Shown here piece by piece: positions 57,201-64,000 of a DNA stretch of 64,000 bases. The notes under the pieces were generated by a model. The model worked only from the letters and a program-made list of their open reading frames with translations. It searched no databases and was not told the origin of the DNA. Source of the DNA: Syngnathus acus (Eukaryota; Chordata; Actinopteri; Syngnathiformes; Syngnathidae); NCBI RefSeq assembly GCF_901709675.1, contig NC_051092.1:7501-71500 (forward strand), read 5' to 3'. Both the position numbers and the translations under genes were made by a program. The stretch's first letter is position 1. Every line of letters begins with the position of its first letter.

Positions 57201-58677
57201 GTCTTACAAGGCGCAGTGCAGACGGTGGTGGCTTCAAGCGGACCGCGGTCCAATGCAAAGTCGGAAGCCGACGGGACGTGACATCACTCACCCGCAGGTC
57301 TTTTCCTTTGAAACTGCACTCGCCTCGTTTCTTGTCCGGAGTTTTCCACGAGAGCTGGAAAAACAGGACACCGATGAGAATCAACGAGACGGCATTATGA
57401 ATGCATCTCAAGGTGCACGGGAAGACGTGGAAACACGTGAGAGATCACGCTTATAAACTGTAAGCAATATACAGATTGTCCATCCGTCCTGATTTTCTTA
57501 AAAGAAAACGTTGCGAAAAAGAAGCGTCTTCCAGGCTACCGGGTCACCGTGCCGCTTGTAAAGTTGCATCTCGGGAAATTAGAATCGCATGGAAATCTTC
57601 ATTTACATCAAAATGTGAGATTCAATCTATCTATATACTGCAAATCGAGGGTTCTCAAACATTTACACGGAGCGCCAGCTAACAAAATGACCCCCTTACA
57701 GCTCTTTGCGGCTTGAGCGCGCCGACGTCCGACAGGTTGAGCGCAAAGAGAGTCTCGCGGGCGCCCACAAACAGTGCGTTGTCCTCCTTGCTGAGCAGCA
57801 GCGACGTGAAGTTGAAGACTCCGCCCACAGAGAAACTCCTGCATCGTCTCTCCTCTGCATCTGCGGAGCAGCGACAGTCGGTGAAGGGACCCCGATCCGG
57901 AGACGAGCGTCGGCCTCTGGGAGAAAGTCCGCTCGAGCAAGTTCTGGCGGCCAAAGACGTGGTGTGAGCTTGAGCGCATGCTGGCGGGACGCCCGCGTTT
58001 CGGCCATGCGTCGGGCTTTGGTCCAAGCGCATTAGCGCCTCCTGACTCCGGCCGGGGCTTAAATCATTGATTCCTCTTTAAAAGCTTAAGTGATTTGGAG
58101 CTTTGCTCTTTTTTTTTAATGGGGGGGGGGGGTGTCTCTCTCTTTTGCTCTCCCCCTCCCCTCCTCTATAACAACACGTCAATTCAGTTGCGCTGTTGAA
58201 AAGTGCTAAGGGCGATGACAACAACAGAGGGCCACTCATTGAAGAGAAGGGCTGTAAGGAACTCAACTAGGAACTAAAGCGCTGTAGGTGGACATCAGTG
58301 GCTTGTTTACACGCCACCGGTGAATCGTGGAGAATTTCCCAAACGGGACACGGGATGCTGCTGCTGACAAGCCCAATTGCTCAATTGGACAACAACGCGG
58401 AGGTGACAACGGTCCCTCTGTGCTAGCCGCGTGGCCGCTTGAACACGTGGCCCTGGAAAGTGGAAAACGAGCTCTGCTCTTTTGCAGGCAGCCAGCGATC
58501 ACCGCAGTCCCAAAGCCGACACGGGCCAGCCGCTGCTGATTCGCGCCGCTCCGAGGCGTGCGGGAAGCTCCACTTACTGTAGGAGAAGGTGAGTCGAGGG
58601 GTGACGTCGTGCTCGGTGGCGGCGGCCGAGCGCAGAGCGACGGCGAGTAGCAGAGCGCAGAGCGGGAGGCGGGCCAT
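51284..58677 (-). CDS. sema4b: Semaphorin-4B, 14 coding exons
   Basis: The exons, in transcript order, are 58677-58578, 57860-57700, 57354-57292, 56849-56751, 56351-56240, 56163-56047, 55928-55771, 54877-54696, 54017-53867, 53364-53148, 53081-52966, 52664-52507, 52414-52347 and 52023-51284. They join in phase to 813 residues; human SEMA4B has about 830. Order of parts: signal peptide (1-21), sema propeller with [34 protein letters not shown] and [11 protein letters not shown] domain with [14 protein letters not shown] (from about 509); Ig-like segment (Cys 572-647); one membrane helix (about 697-716); and a cytoplasmic tail with DHRGY ending DSVV, a PDZ-binding end. The tail end [13 protein letters not shown] is characteristic of SEMA4B. 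It is a cell-surface guidance and adhesion ligand. The ATG at 58,677 follows GAC and is the first in frame. Which teleost duplicate this is (4ba or 4bb) is unknown. Confidence 0.93.
52766..52803. repeat. Poly-G tract in sema4b intron 11
   Basis: About 30 G with one or two T interruptions lie inside a roughly 300-bp intron. Similar G runs occur at 47,279-47,292 and 58,121-58,132. Confidence 0.9.
55659..55702. repeat. (TGTCC)n microsatellite in sema4b intron 7
   Basis: About eight TGTCC/CGTCC pentamers are present. The rest of this 893-bp intron (54,878-55,770) holds nothing recognised. Confidence 0.85.
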
Positions 58678-58781
58678 GTCTCCCGAGGACAGGCGGCCGA
58701 GGCCCACCGTTTCACCGATTGGCCCGATGCATCAAGAGTCTGGAGCCCGTGGTTCTCTTTCTCCCTGGCGGATCCGGGCGC
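58678..58781 (-). other. 5' untranslated part of the first coding exon of sema4b
   Basis: CTTTTCTTTCCAG followed by GCGCC on the minus strand at about 58,782 is a strong splice acceptor with a pyrimidine tract, 104 bp upstream of the ATG. This implies at least one further non-coding exon upstream, so the promoter should lie to the right. A GTG at 58,707 is in frame but is not a likely start. Confidence 0.65.
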
Positions 58782-60330
58782 CTGGAAAGAAAAGGAGCTC
58801 TATGCGCTTTGGGGTGTTGGCAGGTGATGCTGCTCGGGAGGGACGGCCCGCGGCTCAGCCTCCGCTCCGTCGAGGCTCCCATCTGCGCACAAACAAACAA
58901 AGCCACAATTTGGAGCACATTCTCTGGCCAACCAAAATGAGGAAGTTACATTGTTCTTATCGGGGCTTTTTTCCACATACAAGACAACAGAGCGCTGACT
59001 GACATTTGCGTGCAGATTCCTGAGAAGCAAGTCAAAAGACCAAGTTGGCCAGTTTTCGGACTTGAAGCGCAGAGAACTGCTTCAATATCACAGAGCTGAT
59101 GATTTTTTACTTCGAGCGCATCAGCCAGGAGAAGAGCCCGAGACGAGACGCCGCGGAGAGTCGCGGCCAACCCGAGCCAGAGAACAAGGCTCCTTCTGAT
59201 GCCGTCGCTATCTATATGCCACTCGCAGATCCTCAATCCTCCCTCCCTTTGACCGGTCGGTTGCACAGGCCCGACAGTGTGCCAGGCCACGGATGACGCG
59301 ACGGGCCGTTTCTGATCCCGACCGACCTCCGGCCTCCGTGGCTGTGAAAGTGAAAGCAAACATCCCCAACGAGCGCAGCGGCTCTGCTTCGCCGAGGCGC
59401 CGATAGCTGTCATTTTGCAGCCGTCGCTCGTGAACCGCGACAAGCCGCGCGCGCGGTGAGCAAGAGGAAAGCAAGCCACGTCCGAGTTGGCCGAGCGGGG
59501 CGATTCGTGGACGGCAGCTGCCGCTATTGCGTGCGCGTCGGTCCTCCCGACCTATTATTAGCACACGGACGCACGGTGAGCATTGAAAATAGCAGAGATG
59601 AAAGCGGCGGCTGGAGAGGAAGAATCCGAGCAAGGAGCGCGTCCGTCGCCGGCCGGCCCTCACGCGCAACACGTGCGATCCCGTCTGCCGTCGGTGGCAA
59701 AGGGAGCGAGCGGTTTGGCTCACTTTTCTCCCGCTACCTGCGCTGTGCCTTGATTTCAGCTTAGGAGTTGCCCTCCAATGGCAGGCCAAGAATTATTTTT
59801 TAAAAAAGTCAATTTCTTCATAGAAATGTCAAGTTTGCATTTGTGTTCACAGAAGACGGAACATACGCGCGCGTGCTCGTTCGCTTGCTCCCGGCCGGCG
59901 CGATTTCAAGCCAATCCCCAAAGCCGGCTAGCGGTAATTAACGGCCGGCTCCTTGATGAAGCAAGCACAGGGCAGTAATGAGGAGCGCATGCTTTTAATT
60001 GACTCGTTCAAATTTGGAACTACGTTTGGAAGCCAGGGTCGAGGAGATTTAACTCCATCAAGCTCGCTACTCCGCGGGGAAACCCCACACACGGGCGGAG
60101 GTCGGAAGGATGACATCCTTTGGAATTCGAAGCGGAGCCGCAAAGGCAAACGGCGAAGTTTTAGCACGCAGGCAGAAGGAGCTTGCTGATGAAAAGTCAA
60201 GTCGACTGTTTTTGGCCACAAGCAGCGGGGGTTACAAAAGCGCAAGGTCAAAAACACTCTCAACTGCAACAATGTTGATCATTTGAATCAGTGGAAGGGC
60301 AGAATTTTCCTACCGAACGTACACCAGAAA

Positions 60331-60331
<1 letters not shown>

Positions 60332-60361
<30 letters not shown>
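60332..60361. repeat. (TG)15 microsatellite
   Basis: About fifteen uninterrupted TG dinucleotides are followed by a shorter TG run at about 60,366-60,377. Confidence 0.95.
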
Positions 60362-60363
<2 letters not shown>

Positions 60364-61750
60364 AAGTGTGTGTGTGTGCGCGGGGTAGTTCAGTCGTACT
60401 TCAGTCGTACCTTTTATTTGGGCCGGGTCCCAATTTTGGCCAAAAGGCTTTGTTGTAGTCAAAGTTGTTGTCAGATGAAGGCCCAACCTCGGATTAGAAA
60501 CTCTTCAGCCGCAGCTACGAAGCAACTAAATAGGCACCATCCCGTGTGTGAAAAGGGATCCATCTATTCATCGGAACCAGACAATGACCTCGTTCGTGCC
60601 TAGCGGCCGTTTAACGGAAAATAAGAAGGGGGACTCCCCAATGCTTCGGAGGAGTCATCGCTCAATAAAGAGAGCGAAGAACGGCATGGATGAAGTTGAA
60701 GCCGAAAACGCGGCTACGTACGGCCATAGGTTTTGTCAAGCGTACCAAAGCCGAGGCAGCGCATTCTCTTCGCCGACCCAGAAAGAAAAGGACAGACAGC
60801 TTTCCGGAGGCGCGTAGCAGAGCTCGGTCGGGCATATGGCGGCGGCTCTTTGTTTTGATGCGGGCGGGGTTACGCGTCTGCCGGGCCAAACGCTTAAGTA
60901 GGTCAGCCCCGTTCAAACGCTCGCTCTGACGTCAGCGCTCGTTTACCAGAGTGACAGTGATAGAGGCAGCGCTGCAGACCAAATGATGATCGTGTCCACT
61001 GGACAGAGTTCAAACATGCGCTCAAACATGGCATTGGACAAAACTGGTGTCCAACAGCCTCCATTTCTTGATAGATGGATGAACTTTTGCTGCTTCATCC
61101 AAGCCTAACATCTTGGCTCCAAATGTTGACTTTCAGCCCACAGAGCTAACCCCAAGTCCCCCTTCACTTCACAAGGATCAATAGCAAGCGGCCATGCGCA
61201 TTCCTCCGTCCGGCTTCACGAGTCACACTCTGACCTCAGTCGGCATCCCAGTCATCCGAGCCCTTAGCTAGCAGATACGTGGAGGGAATTCCAGTCATTG
61301 ATGGCCAGGATCCCGGAAGACCAGACGTGACCCGTGAGGCCCGCGTGGGAGGGAGATGAGCGCCCCTCCGCTGGCCGGGCTCATGCGGTCAGGGTAGTGT
61401 CGCCGGGCAAAGGAAGGCCAATCGGGCCTTTGGCGCTTAGCGGTGCTATTCTCATTGCTCGCTTGGTTTTCTTAGCAGCCGCTCGCACACACGCAAAACA
61501 CGCCGTCTTAAAATATCACGTCAAGATGAATTATTCAGACAAGAACTCAGGCGCCGCCGGCCGGGCGTGGCTTGGGCTTATCGGCCCCGAGCGTTGGAGA
61601 GCGCCGACTGTTCACATTTTCATTTGGTTTGATACGCCAAAGACATTCACAGAGCTGCGGATGTGTTGATAAAAAACTTTGAGTGAACCGCACCTCCGTG
61701 TTTGTTTGCACGGCAAAACAACCTCAGGAAGGCCTGTGGTGGAGCGCAAG

Positions 61751-61795
61751 CTCTCTCTCTCTCTCACTGCTGCACAATAAATAAGAAATGAACAC

Positions 61796-61841
<46 letters not shown>

Positions 61842-61862
61842 AAGAGAAAGAGCGAGAGAACG

Positions 61863-61922
<60 letters not shown>
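61751..61922. repeat. (CT)n and long (GA)n microsatellites
   Basis: A (CT)8 run at about 61,751-61,767 is followed, 30 bp later, by about 124 bp of (GA)n with GC interruptions. The two runs are complementary and could pair. Confidence 0.95.
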
Positions 61923-61927
<5 letters not shown>

Positions 61928-63302
61928 CCGGGCTACCGACGGGGATTTTGTTCCGTGGCCGCTAACGTCACTCGTCGGACTTTGGAACTGCACGGCTGGC
62001 ACAATTCCATTACCGTGGCTTCTGGGCGGGCGTTGTGGATGCTCCACGGGACTTTTGGACGGACAGGCATTTTATTTTCGCGTGCGGCACGCGTCTATTT
62101 GTGGAAGCAAATGCCCCACGGAGACCTCGCGAGTGCCGCCGGCCGGGTCGGGTGTCGACGCAGGCACTCGCAAATAGACGTTTATTCTTAAACACGCAGC
62201 AAGTGGGACAGGTGCGAGGGGGTCACGCAAACACACCCTTGGAGCACGGCGGTGCCATTCTCTCGTGACACGCGTGCAAACAAATCGGTGCGAGGAATGC
62301 GCTGGGGTCAGAGAAGAAGAGCAACTTGCGCTCGGTTACTTGCGCGTGCACGGCCCTTTCCCACGGACAAACGCGGAAGCTCCCACGCAGGAACGGGACT
62401 CCCTGGAGGCCCGCGTTTAACCTTTGGGCCGCTCGGCAGTACGCGTTCAGCCTTTCGGGGCTCGTTCTTTCCGTTAGCCCGACGGCGGTGTACGCAAAAG
62501 GGAGAGACGCGCTTCAAAAGCGGCAGACGACTTCTTTTGCCCTTTCAAAAGCAAACAGAAGCCAAGACCGGAAGCTAACGCTAGCTGCTGGTGCAACTCG
62601 GGAGTGACTCTGATGGCAATTCGGCTCCCTTGGAAGGAATTTTCTCCTGCCATTTCTGCCAAAGTCAAACTAGTGTACGTCGAGGCGCCACTGTGCAACA
62701 TGACGCGCCGACGAGCTGCGGTACATTCCCAAGATGGACGCAGCTGAGAAATGCCTTCTTTTGCCAAATAAACCACAGCCCTTGGCGTTTCGCGCTAGAT
62801 CCGACGACGCGCTCCGAGCGAGCGGGAAAACGAGCTGCTCGGCGACACGTCAAAAATGAATGGATTCATCGACAACCGCAACAACTACAACTGGACCACT
62901 TTTAACTTGCAACGACTACAACTGGACAACTTGCCGGTCAGACTCGACAGTCATTTGTCATCAATGTTTGCAGCCATTGGTGCAAAGCGCCTGATTAGCT
63001 TTTGACAACATTTGCAGCAAGCATCCGCTTGGGCAAAGCGCGGCACAGGCGCTATCCGCAATGACCCTGGCGGCTGACCAAATTCTAACATGAAAGGGCC
63101 CAATGCTTGTCAGATGCGGCAGAAATAATCAAGTCCAAAGCATCCAATTAGATTGCCAGAGGATCAAGTCACAAGACAGCTGCTTCATGTCAGCTGGCTC
63201 GCACCCACTTTCAGCAAATAATCAAAAAGTTGATAGTGAGTGCTCCTTGGATCATTTGCACAACAGGGAAGCAGAGCGCTCACTTACTCACTCGAGTCAA
63301 CG

Positions 63303-63412
63303 ATTGACGAAGCCGAGCCGCGGCACGCTCTCGCACATCCGTGGCCGCCCGCCACGCGCGCGCAAGGGAAAATCCTCAGCCGAGCCGCGGCACGCTCTCG
63401 CACATCCGTGGA
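63303..63412. repeat. Short duplication in a CpG-rich stretch
   Basis: GCCGAGCCGCGGCACGCTCT followed by CGCACATCCGTGG occurs at about 63,310 and again at about 63,379. Confidence 0.85.
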
Positions 63413-63699
63413 AAGTCCTCAGCCTTGCCTTCCTCCTCGCTCTTCTCCTCCCTGACGCCAATCTCCGGGCGCCCGCCGCTTGACTCCCAGGCTGCTGCTT
63501 CCGCAAAGCCGCGCCCACAGAGCCGAGGCCACGCCTCCACCGTGACCAACTCGTGTACGGCTCGTTCTCAAACGGTGGCACATTCCCAAATGCAAGTAGC
63601 TGTTGTCCTAAAAGTTATATCAAATGACAAAGACCAGCCGGAGAGAAAAGGAGGCCAAGTTCAATCCTTTTTTCATCATTTACCTGTACAACTAATTGA

Positions 63700-63739
63700 A
63701 AATATATATATTAAATATATATACACATATATATATATA

Positions 63740-63789
<50 letters not shown>

Positions 63790-63840
63790 TAAACATATAC
63801 ACATACATACATATATATACACATACATATATATATACTG
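63700..63840. repeat. (TA)n with (TG)n and (CATA)n microsatellite
   Basis: TATATATA tracts are interrupted by GTGTGTGTGT and by ACATATACATA words over about 140 bp. Confidence 0.95.
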
Positions 63841-64000
63841 TACTTTTGCGCTATATTCTGACTGTCTGCTGTATGCACACTTGCTCCATTTTTGCTCCTC
63901 TTATTTATTGTGTTATTTGTTTATTTATTATTTATTCATCACTCTTATTTATTCATTGTTTGTGCCTTCTTGTTTTTATTTTTTTGTGTTGTTTACTTGT
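63841..64000. other. AT-rich end of window
   Basis: This is T-rich sequence with TTATTTATT words. No feature is recognised. Confidence 0.5.

Larger units (their letters stand above)
58782..63700. other. sema4b upstream or first-intron region, no coding exon recognised
   Basis: GC-rich, CpG-dense stretches lie at about 59,290-59,720, 62,300-62,600 and 63,290-63,560 and could include the promoter. Open frames here have no recognisable protein features. The contents seen are a TG microsatellite, CT/GA runs, a nested inverted repeat and a short duplication (listed separately). Confidence 0.5.

Noticed and set aside
59208-59789. Minus-strand frame of 193 residues upstream of sema4b
   Set aside because: It is Arg-rich, as chance frames in GC-rich DNA are. 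It has no domain, no supporting splice sites and no recognised similarity.

Overview
This window looks like teleost fish DNA from the end of a chromosome. The evidence is two split genes with short introns (median about 200 bp) and vertebrate-type splice sites, dispersed repeats typical of fish genomes, a vertebrate (CCCTAA)n telomere tract, and a 100-N scaffolding gap. Nothing bacterial is present. The species cannot be named from the sequence.

Layout. Positions 1-29,890 are one satellite-rich contig built from several tandem families: a 108-bp unit, a 126-bp unit inside a 556-bp higher-order repeat, about 11 kb of a 106-bp unit, and a complex of 121-bp and 321-bp units punctuated by a roughly 290-bp spacer module, then 27-bp and 47-bp arrays. 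A roughly 5-kb DNA transposon (about 3,255-8,195) sits in the satellite. It has long inverted arms of 145-bp subrepeats and one long gene whose product joins a D-D-D(2)H-E transposase-like domain to a ubiquitin-specific-protease-like cysteine protease domain. After the gap (29,891-29,990) comes a telomere tract (29,991-30,563) in the orientation of a left chromosome end. It is followed by about 79 near-identical copies of a 40-bp telomere-derived unit and about 145 copies of a 23-bp unit. The three arrays share sequence in a chain. The satellite contig before the telomere may therefore be misplaced.

Positions 37,071-42,640 hold degenerate AT-rich repeats, a LINE reverse transcriptase fragment, and a 1.9-kb near-perfect palindrome. 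Two genes follow, both on the minus strand. The first is rasef (16 coding exons, 42,681-49,247), a large Rab-type GTPase with N-terminal EF-hands and a coiled coil. The second is sema4b (14 coding exons, 51,284-58,677), a transmembrane class 4 semaphorin. I joined the exons of both by hand, and the splice phases agree throughout. An internally deleted hAT transposon with an exact 8-bp target duplication lies between them. The last 5 kb (58,782-64,000) is upstream or intronic sequence of sema4b, with CpG-rich stretches and microsatellites and no recognised coding exon.

The two genes probably do not share a pathway. RASEF acts in Rab-type membrane traffic and SEMA4B is a cell-surface guidance ligand. 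Their adjacency here is positional.
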